A DNA stretch of 64,000 nucleotides from Streptomyces mutabilis (lineage in GTDB: Bacteria > Actinomycetota > Actinomycetes > Streptomycetales > Streptomycetaceae), in contig NZ_BMTT01000013.1 in assembly GCF_014649815.1 (NCBI RefSeq), forward strand, positions 62,001 to 126,000, read 5' to 3'. The notes under the pieces were generated by a model, which saw only the letters and a list, made by a program, of their open reading frames with translations, made no database searches and was not told where the DNA came from. Shown piece by piece: positions 1 through 8,229 of this stretch; position 1 is the stretch's first letter, and each line of letters begins with the position of its first letter. The position numbers and the translations under genes are program-made.

Positions 1-1
1 C

Positions 2-682
2 GCCTGGTTGCGCCGAGTGCGCGGCAGCACGGCCGAACGGTGCGTGCCGCTGATCGCCGACGAGACCGAGACGGGCGTCGGGCGGACCGGTGCCTTCTGG
101 GCGGTCGAACACAGCGGGGTCGTCCCCGACGTCCTGGTCCTTTCCAAGGCGATCGGCGGCGGACTGCCCCTGGCCGCCGTGGTGTACCGCGACGACCTGC
201 ACACGGGCGAGGGGGGCGCGTTCCGCGGCAATCAACTCGCCGTGGCCGCGGGCGCGGCCACTCTCGCTCACGTCCGCGAACACCGTCTCGCCGAACACGC
301 GGCAGCCCTGGGGGGTCGGACGCTGGCCCGACTGCACGGCCTGGCCGAGAAGTTCTCGTGCGTCGGCACCGTGCGGGGGCGCGGACTGATGATCGGCGTC
401 GAGATGACGGCACCGGACTGCACGGCCGACGCCGGCCCGCAGGGCGTTCGCCTAGGTGCCGCTGTCGCTGTCGCTGTCCGGCGGGAGTGTCTGCGCCGCG
501 GGTTGATCGTGGACGTCGCGGGTCCGTCCGGGAGCGTCGTACGGCTGCTGCCGCCGCTGATCGTCACCGAGGAGCAGATGTCGGCGGTTCTGGACCGCTT
601 CGCGGACGCGGTGCAGGCGGTGGAGCGAAGCCCGAGCGATCACGCCCCACCGCGCGGCATGCGCGCCGCGCGCCAGCCGTAG
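2..682 (+). CDS. Diaminobutyrate-type class III aminotransferase (C-terminal part; 5' end outside window)
   Basis: This is the C-terminal part of a PLP-dependent class III aminotransferase; the reading frame is open from the window edge, so the N-terminus is missing. The stretch ending PLIADETETGVGRTG is the usual cofactor-binding region, and LSKAIGGGLPLA carries the lysine that forms the Schiff base. FRGNQLAVAAGAATL further on also fits the family. In siderophore loci such enzymes usually make 2,4-diaminobutyrate from aspartate semialdehyde, or a related diamine precursor. The next gene is an IucA/IucC synthetase starting 44 bp downstream, followed by a GNAT acyltransferase, so a role in supplying the siderophore backbone is inferred from context. 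The exact substrate cannot be read from this fragment. Confidence 0.8.
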   Translation, partial: AWLRRVRGSTAERCVPLIADETETGVGRTGAFWAVEHSGVVPDVLVLSKAIGGGLPLAAVVYRDDLHTGEGGAFRGNQLAVAAGAATLAHVREHRLAEHAAALGGRTLARLHGLAEKFSCVGTVRGRGLMIGVEMTAPDCTADAGPQGVRLGAAVAVAVRRECLRRGLIVDVAGPSGSVVRLLPPLIVTEEQMSAVLDRFADAVQAVERSPSDHAPPRGMRAARQP

Positions 683-726
683 TGAAACACCCCAGCCCAG
701 GCCCCAGCACGTCACGAGGAGCCGCC

Positions 727-2760
727 TTGCACACCACGCCCGCACAGGAACCGGCGGCCACCGCGGACGCCGGACCGTCCAGGGCCGCTTCCGCCGCCCG
801 CGCCGCCCACCCGCCGGCCTTCGGAGCCGTTCCCGACTCCGGGGCGGTGTCCGGCGCCGATCCGGTGTCCGGGCCCGCCCCCGGCGCCGTTCCCGCGCCC
901 GCGTCCCCCGTCGACGCGTCGGCCGGGTCCGGTCCGTACGCCGAGGCGCAGGCCACGGCCGTGGAGAACCTGCTCCGCTGCTGGGCGCGCGAGACCGACG
1001 CCCGTGCTCCCTTCGACGGCACCCTCGCGGTACCACTCCCGGCGAGCGGTACCGCCCTGGCCGTTCCCGTCCTCTACTGGTCACCGACGGGACGGCACCG
1101 CTTCGGCGTCCCGCGCCTGGCCGACGCGCCCGCCTCGGCTCCGCCCGTCGACGCCGTCACCCTCGCCGCCCTGCTCGCGCGGGAAACGGCCGACGGACGC
1201 GGGCCCGACGGGACCGACCTCGTGGCCCGCGTCGCCGACTCCGTCCGCCGTACCGCCGTGATCCTCCGTGAACGGCCGAGAAGCCCGGCGCACCACCCTT
1301 CCGCCTGCGACGGACCCGCACCCTACGTCCACTGCACCACTTCCCCCGAGCCGGACCTCTTCCTCGCCGCCGAGCAGGCGCTCGTCCTCGGGCATCCACT
1401 GCATCCCACCCCCAAGAGCCGGGAGGGCCTCACCGAGGCGGAGGCGCGGCTGTACGCACCCGAACTGCGCGGGTCCTTCCCCCTGCACTGGCTGGCCGTC
1501 GCCCCCTCAGCCCTGGCCACCGACTCCGCGTGGACCGAAGGAGGCCGCCCGGTCACCGCGCCCCGGCTCATCGCGCGCCTCGCGGGAGACGGGCCGGCGT
1601 CGCCGGAGGGACACGCGCTTCTGCCCCTGCACCCCTGGCAGTTCCGCGCCGTACGGCACCGCCCGGAGATCGCGGCCCTGCTGGAAGCCGGGCTGGTCGG
1701 GGATCTCGGCGTCCAGGGCACCCACTGGTACCCCACCTCTTCCCTGCGGACCGTCCACCGCACCGGCGCCTGCGCCATGCTCAAGCTCTCCCTGGCCCTG
1801 CACATCACCAACTCACGCCGGGAGAACCTCCGCAAGGAACTGTTTCGCGGCGTCGAGGTGCACCGTCTGCTGCGCAGGGGCCTGTCCCGCCAGTGGCAAG
1901 CCGCCCACCCGGACTTCGACATCGTCCGCGACCCGGCCTGGCTGGCCGTCGACGACCCGGACGGCAGGCCCGTCCGGGGGCTCGACGTCGTCATCCGGCA
2001 CAACCCGTTCCGGCCCTCGGACGACGTCTCCTGCGTGGCAGGTCTCGTCGCCCCGTGGCCCGACGCGTTGGCGGACGGGTGGCCGGACACGCAGGCGGTG
2101 GGCCGGGCGGACGACCGTGACCGGCCCACCACGCGGCTCCCGCGCTCACGACTGGCGAGGATCGTCACAGGGCTCGCCGGGCGGACCGGCCGACCCCGCG
2201 CGGCGGTGGCCGCCGAGTGGTTCCTGCGGTATCTCCACCACGTCGTACGGCCCGTTCTGTGGCTGGACGCCCACGCCGGGATCGCCCTCGAGGCGCACCA
2301 GCAGAACACGCTGCTCCTGCTGGACGCCGACGGCTGGCCCGCAGGCGGCCGCTACCGCGACAACCAGGGCTACTACTTCCGCGAGTCGCGGCGCGCGGAA
2401 CTCGACGCCCGGCTGCCCGGCATCGGCGAGCACAGCGACACGTTCGTCGCCGACCACGTCACCGACGAGCGCTTCGCGTACTACCTCGCCATCAACAACG
2501 TGTTCGGCCTCATCGGCGCCTTCGGCTCCCAGCGCCTCGCCGACGAACGGCTGCTGCTCGCGGCCTTCCGCCGTTTCCTCGGCAACGTCGCCTCGGGTCC
2601 GGCCCCGCTGAGCAGCCCGCTGCCCGCGCTGCTCCTCGACTCACCCGTCCTCCGCTGCAAGGCCAATCTGCTGACCCGGCTGCAGGGGCTCGACGAACTC
2701 GTCGGGCCGGTGGACACCCAGTCCGTCTACGTCACCGTCACCAACCCGCTGCACGCCTGA
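727..2760 (+). CDS. IucA/IucC-family (NIS) siderophore synthetase
   Basis: A 677-residue protein of the NRPS-independent siderophore synthetase family, which joins citrate or dicarboxylic acids to amines or amino alcohols using ATP. The family motif LLPLHPWQF is present. So are the central block with SLALHITNSRRENLRKE and the C-terminal block EAHQQNTLLLL followed by RYRDNQGYYF; these form the nucleotide and substrate site. The TTG start at 727 is chosen because GAGGAG lies 5 nt upstream. A GTG at 682, overlapping the previous stop, is in frame but lacks such a site. The first 80 residues are Ala/Pro-rich and poorly conserved in appearance. It lies between an aminotransferase and a GNAT acyltransferase, a set seen in rhizobactin/aerobactin-like pathways. 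No iron box is visible here; the operon promoter is presumably upstream of the window. Confidence 0.87.
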   Translation: MHTTPAQEPAATADAGPSRAASAARAAHPPAFGAVPDSGAVSGADPVSGPAPGAVPAPASPVDASAGSGPYAEAQATAVENLLRCWARETDARAPFDGTLAVPLPASGTALAVPVLYWSPTGRHRFGVPRLADAPASAPPVDAVTLAALLARETADGRGPDGTDLVARVADSVRRTAVILRERPRSPAHHPSACDGPAPYVHCTTSPEPDLFLAAEQALVLGHPLHPTPKSREGLTEAEARLYAPELRGSFPLHWLAVAPSALATDSAWTEGGRPVTAPRLIARLAGDGPASPEGHALLPLHPWQFRAVRHRPEIAALLEAGLVGDLGVQGTHWYPTSSLRTVHRTGACAMLKLSLALHITNSRRENLRKELFRGVEVHRLLRRGLSRQWQAAHPDFDIVRDPAWLAVDDPDGRPVRGLDVVIRHNPFRPSDDVSCVAGLVAPWPDALADGWPDTQAVGRADDRDRPTTRLPRSRLARIVTGLAGRTGRPRAAVAAEWFLRYLHHVVRPVLWLDAHAGIALEAHQQNTLLLLDADGWPAGGRYRDNQGYYFRESRRAELDARLPGIGEHSDTFVADHVTDERFAYYLAINNVFGLIGAFGSQRLADERLLLAAFRRFLGNVASGPAPLSSPLPALLLDSPVLRCKANLLTRLQGLDELVGPVDTQSVYVTVTNPLHA

Positions 2761-2815
2761 GCAAGCCGGTGCGCCCTCCTCCTCTCCCATCCACATCCCC
2801 CGAAAGAGCGACACC

Positions 2816-3517
2816 GTGACTTCCACCGACGCGAGCGCCGACGACACCCTGGACCTGCACCTGCCCGCGGGGTTCGTCGCCCTCTTTCGGGAGGGCGGGA
2901 ACGAGGGGTCCGCGCCCGACCGGGCGCGGACCCGGCGGTCCGGCGGCGACCTGCTCGACGGCGTCGCCGACTGGGGTCCGGTCCCCACCGCGGCGGGCGA
3001 GTTCCGATTGCTGCCGGTCCACGCCGAACGCGACGTACCACTCATCGCCGGCTGGATGAACGACCCCGCCGTCGGAGAGTTCTGGGGGCTGACCGGGCAG
3101 CAGGGGGTGACCGGGGACCACGTGCGGGCCCAGCTCGCCGGGGACGGGCGCAGCGTCCCGTGCGTCGGCGCGCTGGACGGGGTGCCGATGAGCTACTGGG
3201 AGCTCTACCGCGCCGACCTCGACCCGCTGGCCCGGTACTGTTCCGTACGGCCGCACGACACCGGCCTCCACCTGCTGATCGGCGACGCCGCCGACCGCGG
3301 CAGGGGGATCGGGACGGCTCTGATCAGGGCCGTCGCCGACCTCGTCCTCGCCAGGCGGCCCGCCTGCACCCGCCTGCTCGCGGAACCCGACGTCCGCAAC
3401 CGGCCGTCCGTCGCCGCGTTCCTCGGCTCCGGATTCCGGTTGTCCGGCGAGATCGACCTGCCCGGCAAGCGGGCCGCCCTCATGATCCGCGAACGGTCCC
3501 CGCGCGAGCTGCCGTAG
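2816..3517 (+). CDS. GNAT acyltransferase of siderophore pathway (IucB/AlcB/RhbD-like)
   Basis: A 233-residue protein whose residues about 60-225 form a GNAT domain. RGIGTALIRAVADLVL is the acetyl-CoA pyrophosphate loop (R/Q-x-x-G-x-G/A type), and FLGSGFRLSGEIDLPGKRA is the typical C-terminal strand of the AlcB/IucB group. Those enzymes acylate N6-hydroxylysine or a similar hydroxylated amine before condensation by an IucA/IucC synthetase. The GTG start follows GAAAG about 9 nt upstream, 55 bp after the synthetase stop, so it is probably the last gene of the same operon. Acyl donor and acceptor cannot be read from sequence. The N-terminal 55 residues are charged and low in conservation. Confidence 0.78.
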   Translation: MTSTDASADDTLDLHLPAGFVALFREGGNEGSAPDRARTRRSGGDLLDGVADWGPVPTAAGEFRLLPVHAERDVPLIAGWMNDPAVGEFWGLTGQQGVTGDHVRAQLAGDGRSVPCVGALDGVPMSYWELYRADLDPLARYCSVRPHDTGLHLLIGDAADRGRGIGTALIRAVADLVLARRPACTRLLAEPDVRNRPSVAAFLGSGFRLSGEIDLPGKRAALMIRERSPRELP

Positions 3518-3662
3518 CGCCCGAGCCGCCGTAGCGCCGCGCCCCGATCGCCGACCAGCCCGCCCTGGAGCCACTCGTGCCGCCGTCCCCACAGGCCCGC
3601 CCGTCCCTCACAGCCGCCTTCCGCGCCCCTTTGTCAGTACCGGGCCGTAGGGTGGTCGCGCT

Positions 3663-5645
3663 ATGACGAAGCCCTCACTCCCCGAACTCCTGCACGCCGC
3701 CGTCACCGCCGTCGGCGGTACGGAGCGTCCCGGCCAGGTGGCCATGGCCGAAGCCGTCGAGGAAGCCATCGACGGCGGCTCCCATCTGCTGGTCCAGGCC
3801 GGCACCGGCACCGGCAAGTCGCTGGGGTACCTGGTGCCCGCGCTGGCCCACGGGGAGCGTGTTGTCGTGGCCACGGCAACACTGGCCCTGCAGCGCCAGC
3901 TGGTCGAGCGCGACCTGCCCCGCACGGTCGACGCGCTCCACCCCCAGCTGCGCCGCCGCCCGGAGTTCGCGATGCTCAAGGGCCGGTCGAACTACCTGTG
4001 CCTGCACCGGCTCCACGAGGGAGTGCCGCAGGACGAGGAAGAGGGCCTCTTCGACCAGTTCGAGGCCGCCGCGCCCACCAGCAAGCTGGGCCAGGACCTG
4101 TTGCGGATGCGGGACTGGGCGGACGAGACCGAGACCGGCGACCGCGACGACCTGACGCCGGGCGTCTCCGACCGGGCCTGGTCCCAGGTGTCCGTGTCCT
4201 CCCGGGAGTGCCTGGGCGCCTCGAAGTGCGCGTACGGTGCGGAGTGCTTCGCCGAGATGGCCCGGGAGCGCGCCAAGCTGTCGCAGGTGGTCGTCACCAA
4301 CCACGCCCTCCTCGCCATCGACGCCATCGAGGGCGCCCCGGTCCTGCCGCAGCACGAGGTGCTGATCGTCGACGAGGCGCACGAGCTGGTCTCCCGGGTC
4401 ACCGGCGTCGCCACCGGCGAGCTGACCCCCGGCCAGGTCAACCGGGCCGTGCGACGCGCCGCGAAGCTGGTCAACGAGAAGGCCGCCGATCAGCTCCAGA
4501 CCGCCGCCGAGGGCTTCGAGCGGCTGATGGAGCTGGCGCTGCCGGGCCGCCTGGAGGAGATTCCGGAGGACCTCGGCTACGCGCTGATGGCACTGCGCGA
4601 CGCGTGCCGCACGGTCATCTCGGCGATCGGTGCGACCCGCGACAAGTCCGTGCAGGACGAGGACGCCGTACGCAAGCAGGCGCTCGCCTCCGTGGAGTCC
4701 GTGCACGACGTGGCGGAGCGCATCACCAACGGCTCCGAGTGGGACGTCGTCTGGTACGAGCGGCACGACCGCTTCGGTGCCTCCCTGCGGGTCGCTCCCA
4801 TGTCCGTCTCGGGACTGCTGCGCGAGAAGCTGTTCACGGACCGCTCGGTGATCCTCACCTCCGCCACCCTGAAGCTGGGCGGCGACTTCAACGGCGTAGG
4901 GGCTTCCCTGGGCCTCGCCCCCGAGGGCGCCGAGGGCGAGGACGTGCCCCAGTGGAAGGGTGTCGACGTCGGCTCGCCCTTCGACTACCGCAAGCAGGGC
5001 ATCCTGTACGTCGCCAAGCACCTGGCGCGTCCCGCCCGGGACGGTGACCGCGGGGACATGCTCGACGAGCTCACGGAGCTGATCCAGGCGGCGGGCGGAC
5101 GCACGCTCGGGTTGTTCTCCTCGATGCGGGCGGCTCAGCTGGCGGCGGAGGAGCTGCGCTCGCGCGTCCCGGAGTGCCCGATCCTGCTCCAGGGTGAGGA
5201 GACGCTCGGCGAGCTGATCAAGAACTTCGCCGCCGACCCGAAGACCTGCCTCTTCGGCACGCTGTCGCTCTGGCAGGGCGTGGATGTCCCTGGGCCCAGC
5301 TGCCAGTTGGTGGTCATGGACAAGATCCCCTTCCCACGCCCGGACGACCCCTTGATGAGCGCCCGCCAGAAGGCGGTGGAGGAGGCCGGCGGCAACGGTT
5401 TCATGGCGGTGGCCGCCACGCACGCCGCGCTGCTGATGGCTCAGGGCGCGGGACGTCTCGTGCGGGCGTCGGGTGACCGCGGTGTGGTCGCAGTCCTGGA
5501 CCAGCGACTGGCCACGGCGCGGTACGGGAGCTATCTGAAGGCGTCACTGCCCGACTTCTGGTTCACCACGGACCGCAACCAGGTCCGCAAGTCGCTCGCC
5601 GCGATCGACGTGGCGGCCCGGCAGACTGAGGCGCAGGGCGACTGA
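3663..5645 (+). CDS. dinG: DinG/XPD-type ATP-dependent DNA helicase
   Basis: A 660-residue superfamily 2 helicase. Walker A is QAGTGTGKSLGYLVPAL near residue 40 and the DEAH box is LIVDEAHELV near 235. Motif VI is GAGRLVRASGDRGVVAVLDQR near the C-terminus. Cysteines in NYLCLH and in RECLGASKCAYGAECFAE lie between motifs Ia and II, as expected for the four-cysteine iron-sulphur cluster of DinG and XPD, so it probably unwinds damaged or structured DNA 5' to 3'. A -10-like TAGGGT lies at 3648-3653, 9 nt before the ATG, with no Shine-Dalgarno sequence, so the mRNA may be nearly leaderless. No SOS box was seen directly upstream. It converges with lexA across 490 bp. Confidence 0.88.
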   Translation: MTKPSLPELLHAAVTAVGGTERPGQVAMAEAVEEAIDGGSHLLVQAGTGTGKSLGYLVPALAHGERVVVATATLALQRQLVERDLPRTVDALHPQLRRRPEFAMLKGRSNYLCLHRLHEGVPQDEEEGLFDQFEAAAPTSKLGQDLLRMRDWADETETGDRDDLTPGVSDRAWSQVSVSSRECLGASKCAYGAECFAEMARERAKLSQVVVTNHALLAIDAIEGAPVLPQHEVLIVDEAHELVSRVTGVATGELTPGQVNRAVRRAAKLVNEKAADQLQTAAEGFERLMELALPGRLEEIPEDLGYALMALRDACRTVISAIGATRDKSVQDEDAVRKQALASVESVHDVAERITNGSEWDVVWYERHDRFGASLRVAPMSVSGLLREKLFTDRSVILTSATLKLGGDFNGVGASLGLAPEGAEGEDVPQWKGVDVGSPFDYRKQGILYVAKHLARPARDGDRGDMLDELTELIQAAGGRTLGLFSSMRAAQLAAEELRSRVPECPILLQGEETLGELIKNFAADPKTCLFGTLSLWQGVDVPGPSCQLVVMDKIPFPRPDDPLMSARQKAVEEAGGNGFMAVAATHAALLMAQGAGRLVRASGDRGVVAVLDQRLATARYGSYLKASLPDFWFTTDRNQVRKSLAAIDVAARQTEAQGD

Positions 5646-6052
5646 GCTACCGGGTCACACGCGGGGCGACGGAAGCGCAGCGCGACCGAGCGACCGGGCC
5701 ACACGCGGGGCCGTCGAGCCGGGACCGACACCGCGCACGGCCCGGCCACGACGGCGGAGCTCGCGCCCGCGAGGTGGTCCCCCCGCCACGAGCGCGGTGC
5801 GGTGAGGAGGTCACCACGCGGGGGTGGGTCGTGCGCGTGAGGTGGCCGCTACGCGAGTCAGCTCGTGCCCGTTAGGCGGTCACCGCGGCGGGTTCGGCAC
5901 GCGGGCTCGCCGCGGGGCCGGCACGCCCGCACGGCCGCTGGTCGGCACGCCCGCACGCGAATCCGTCACCGGCCAGCACGTCCGCACGCGGGCCCGCCGC
6001 CGGACAGCGCGTCCGCAAGAGGGGCGAGAGGCCGGGCTAGCCCGCACAGCGC
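5646..6052. repeat. Non-coding GC-rich stretch with degenerate 'GCACGC(G/C)' repeats
   Basis: This lies between the ends of the helicase gene and lexA. I see no credible gene in either direction. The sequence is dominated by short irregular repeats around CACACGCGGGGC (two copies near 5657 and 5699), GCACGCGGG and GGCACGCCCGCACG (several copies, 5890-6000). Open frames through it are arginine- and proline-rich and look like artefacts of composition. It may be decayed sequence expanded by slippage. Confidence 0.5.
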
Positions 6053-6053
6053 G

Positions 6054-6087
6054 GGGCCCCGGAACCGGCGCAGAGGTTCCGGGGCCC
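6054..6087. terminator. Perfect 13-bp hairpin terminator 3' of lexA
   Basis: GGGCCCCGGAACC (6054-6066) and GGTTCCGGGGCCC (6075-6087) are exact reverse complements around an 8-nt loop. The hairpin lies 49 bp past the lexA stop codon and far (about 400 bp) past the helicase stop, so it most likely ends lexA transcription. No U-run follows, which is common for Streptomyces terminators. Confidence 0.75.
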
Positions 6088-6135
6088 GGTCGGGTCGGCG
6101 GGGTGCTGACGTCGCGCACCCGCCTGCCGTGGCGC

Positions 6136-6915
6136 TCAGACGCGGCGCAGCACGGCCACCACCTTGCCGAGGATGGTCGCGTCGTCACCGGGGATCGGCT
6201 CGTACGCCGCGTTGTGCGGGAGGAGCCAGACGTGGCCGTCCTCGCGCTTGAAGCGCTTGACGGTGGCTTCGCCGTCGAGCATCGCGGCCACGATGTCGCC
6301 GTTCTCGGCGACCGGCTGGCGGCGCACCGTGACCCAGTCGCCGTCGCAGATGGCGGCCTCGATCATCGAGTCACCGACGACCTTGAGGACAAACAGCTCG
6401 CCGTCACCGACCAGCTGCCGGGGCAGGGGAAAGACGTCCTCGACGGACTCCTCGGCGAGGATCGGGCCACCGGCGGCGATACGCCCGACGAGCGGGACGT
6501 ACGACGCGGCGGGCTTGCCGGCGGTGTCCGTGGGCTGCACGGAGGCGGCCTGGTCGGAGCCGCGCACCTCGTAGGCGCGCGGGCGGTGCGGGTCGCGGCG
6601 CAGGAAGCCCTTGCGTTCGAGTGCCATCAGCTGGTGTGCGACGGAGGAGGTGCTGGAAAGACCGACGGCCTGACCGATCTCCCGCATCGACGGCGGGTAG
6701 CCGCGCCGCTGCACGGAGTCCCGGATGACTTCGATCACCCGGCGCTGGCGGTCGGTCAGTCCCGAGCTGTCCGCCCGGATGCCGGGAGGTCGGCCCGGCA
6801 GGGAGCGCTTGTGCCCCTCTGGAGTCGCGGCGTCGCTCATCGCGTGCATCGGCTCAGGTCGGCCCTGGGGGCGGTCCTGGGCAGTGATGGTGGCACTGTC
6901 GGCGGTGGTGGTCAC
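6136..6915 (-). CDS. lexA: LexA repressor (SOS response)
   Basis: A 259-residue LexA. The N-terminal winged helix starts near [18 protein letters not shown] (residues 51-68), with recognition helix [19 protein letters not shown] (74-92). The C-terminal S24 autoprotease has the cleavage site Ala148-Gly149 in RIAAGGP, catalytic Ser183 in GDSMIEA and Lys220 in ATVKRFK. On DNA damage, RecA-DNA filaments trigger self-cleavage and derepression. The GTG at 6915 is chosen over an upstream ATG at 6984 because GAGAGGGG lies 5 nt before it. An SOS box sits at 6976-6989, about 60 bp upstream, so LexA should repress itself. The 50-residue extension before the HTH is usual for Streptomyces LexA. Confidence 0.96.
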   Translation of the reverse strand: MTTTADSATITAQDRPQGRPEPMHAMSDAATPEGHKRSLPGRPPGIRADSSGLTDRQRRVIEVIRDSVQRRGYPPSMREIGQAVGLSSTSSVAHQLMALERKGFLRRDPHRPRAYEVRGSDQAASVQPTDTAGKPAASYVPLVGRIAAGGPILAEESVEDVFPLPRQLVGDGELFVLKVVGDSMIEAAICDGDWVTVRRQPVAENGDIVAAMLDGEATVKRFKREDGHVWLLPHNAAYEPIPGDDATILGKVVAVLRRV

Positions 6916-6975
6916 GTCGGCCCCTCTCGATGGTCTCCCTGCTGCCCAACGGTAGTAGCTTTCGAAAGGTTGCGC

Positions 6976-6989
6976 CAAACACACGTTCG
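6976..6989 (-). promoter_or_regulatory. SOS box (LexA operator) upstream of lexA
   Basis: Read on the minus strand this is CGAAC-GTGT-GTTTG, an exact match to the actinobacterial/Bacillus-type SOS box CGAAC-N4-GTTYG. It lies 61 bp upstream of the lexA start and is the only good match I found in the window. It fits LexA autorepression. The site is also in a position to affect any transcript leaving in the plus direction. Confidence 0.85.
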
Positions 6990-7350
6990 AGTGAAAAAAC
7001 GCGAATCGCTCGCCCGAATCGCTTGTCTGGGTGTATGGCTACCGTGGCGCCCGGCGGACAAAAGTGCTCATTGCTGTACTCTTCACCGCCGTGGTGACAA
7101 CCTCGGGGATGTCGCTCCAGTCTGCCATCCGGCATCCCGTTCGACGGGGTGGGTTCCTCCATCTGTGCGGTAGTCCCACGTCCCCTCCCCGTGGCGGCCA
7201 CGCTATCTCCGCATGCCCCGGGCGATACGGCCGTGCGTGTGCCGGGTGGGACTGTGCGTGTGCGCGCGACCGTCGAGGATCCCGCGGTCCGTACGGAGAC
7301 GGTACAGACCGTCGCGACACGCGTGCAGGACGTGGATGTATGAGCCAATC
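6990..7350. other. lexA-nrdR intergenic region without a convincing gene
   Basis: About 360 bp of lower GC than the flanking genes. The only candidates are a 20-codon plus-strand frame starting with ATG at 7034 ([13 protein letters not shown]...) and a 64-codon plus-strand frame 7149-7343 starting with GTG. The latter has only about 70% G/C in third positions and no Shine-Dalgarno sequence. Other actinobacteria carry a LysM-domain gene between lexA and nrdR (Rv2719c in M. tuberculosis). I see no LysM motif here. The stretch probably holds promoter sequence, perhaps with the remains of such a gene. Confidence 0.4.
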
Positions 7351-7395
7351 CCCACATCTAGTGGTTGGATTGCCGTAGCAGCCCACAAGTTGTGG
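7351..7395 (+). promoter_or_regulatory. Tandem NrdR boxes upstream of nrdRJ
   Basis: CCCACATCTAGTGG (7351-7364) and CCCACAAGTTGTGG (7382-7395) are related near-palindromes of the NrdR-box type (core CACAnnTTGTGG), 31 bp apart, or three helical turns. NrdR binds such paired boxes cooperatively when loaded with dATP/ATP and represses ribonucleotide reductase genes. A -10-like TATGCT follows at 7428-7433, so the boxes lie just upstream of or over the core promoter of the operon. Confidence 0.8.
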
Positions 7396-7504
7396 TCCCC
7401 CGGGTCTTCGGGCCCGCTGCGATCGCCTATGCTGGTGACTGCTTCGAGGGGCCTGAAGGGCCTCTTGTGGCTATTGAGTCTGCTGTGAGGAGGGTTCGGA
7501 GTAC

Positions 7505-8056
7505 ATGCACTGCCCCTTCTGCAGGCACCCCGACAGCCGTGTCGTCGACAGCCGTACGACCGACGACGGCATGTCGATCCGCAGGCGCCGCCAGTGTCCC
7601 GACTGCTCCCGTCGTTTCACGACCGTGGAGACGTGCTCGCTCATGGTGGTGAAGCGGTCCGGAGTCACCGAACCGTTCAGCCGCACCAAGGTCATCAACG
7701 GTGTGCGCAAGGCATGTCAGGGGCGACCCGTCACCGAGGACGCGCTCGCGCAGCTCGGCCAGTGGGTCGAGGAGGCGGTGCGGGCCACCGGGAGCGCCGA
7801 GCTGACCACCCACGACGTGGGGCTGGCCATCCTCGGCCCGTTGCAGGAACTCGATCTGGTCGCCTATCTGCGATTCGCCTCCGTCTACCGGGCGTTCGAC
7901 TCGCTCGAGGACTTCGAGGCCGCGATCGCGGAGCTCAGGGAGGCGACGGGGCGTCCCGGTGCGGACGGCGACGGCGCCGGCGCGGGGAGCCAGGAGAACG
8001 ACCGCGGGTCCACCGGGACGGCACAGGTCCCCGAGCCCGCAGGCGCCGCCGACTGA
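7505..8056 (+). CDS. nrdR: Transcriptional repressor NrdR
   Basis: A 183-residue NrdR. A zinc ribbon uses Cys3, Cys6, Cys31 and Cys34 (CPFC and CPDC), followed by an ATP-cone of about 90 residues that senses dATP versus ATP. The C-terminal 35 residues are Gly/Ala/Asp-rich and vary between species. GAGGAGGG lies upstream of the ATG. It is followed 173 bp later by nrdJ, most likely as one transcript. The two NrdR boxes upstream imply that it represses its own operon. Family knowledge: Streptomyces NrdR also controls the class Ia nrdABS operon elsewhere in the genome. Confidence 0.95.
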   Translation: MHCPFCRHPDSRVVDSRTTDDGMSIRRRRQCPDCSRRFTTVETCSLMVVKRSGVTEPFSRTKVINGVRKACQGRPVTEDALAQLGQWVEEAVRATGSAELTTHDVGLAILGPLQELDLVAYLRFASVYRAFDSLEDFEAAIAELREATGRPGADGDGAGAGSQENDRGSTGTAQVPEPAGAAD

Positions 8057-8229
8057 CCGGCGGGCCGGACCCGGACTTCGGCGCCCGGGCCCGGCCGGTC
8101 GGCGGCGAGAGAAAGAAAGACCTGTTGCGGGCGCGATGAGCAGCGATGCCCGCAACACCAGACAGAACACCGTGCCACGGGAACAAACGGGGCACTTCAG
8201 GGCGTTTTCGCCCGTACATGGGAGGCGGC

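Noticed and set aside
40-726. In-frame upstream extension of the IucA/IucC protein (906-residue version) antisense or alternate-frame to the aminotransferase
   Set aside because: The extension is an arginine-rich shadow of the aminotransferase in another frame. A TTG with GAGGAG at 727 gives a normal-sized synthetase.
5646-6052. CRISPR-like array suspected from repeated GCACGC units
   Set aside because: Units are short, irregular and without constant repeat/spacer lengths, and no cas genes are present.
5824-7173. Long plus-strand frame opposite lexA
   Set aside because: It is the antisense shadow of lexA: composition follows complementary codon bias, and the minus-strand protein is clearly LexA with all catalytic residues.
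8057-8229. Possible B12 riboswitch before nrdJ
   Set aside because: I looked for the conserved B12-box and related blocks in the nrdR-nrdJ gap and upstream of nrdR and saw none; NrdR boxes explain control.
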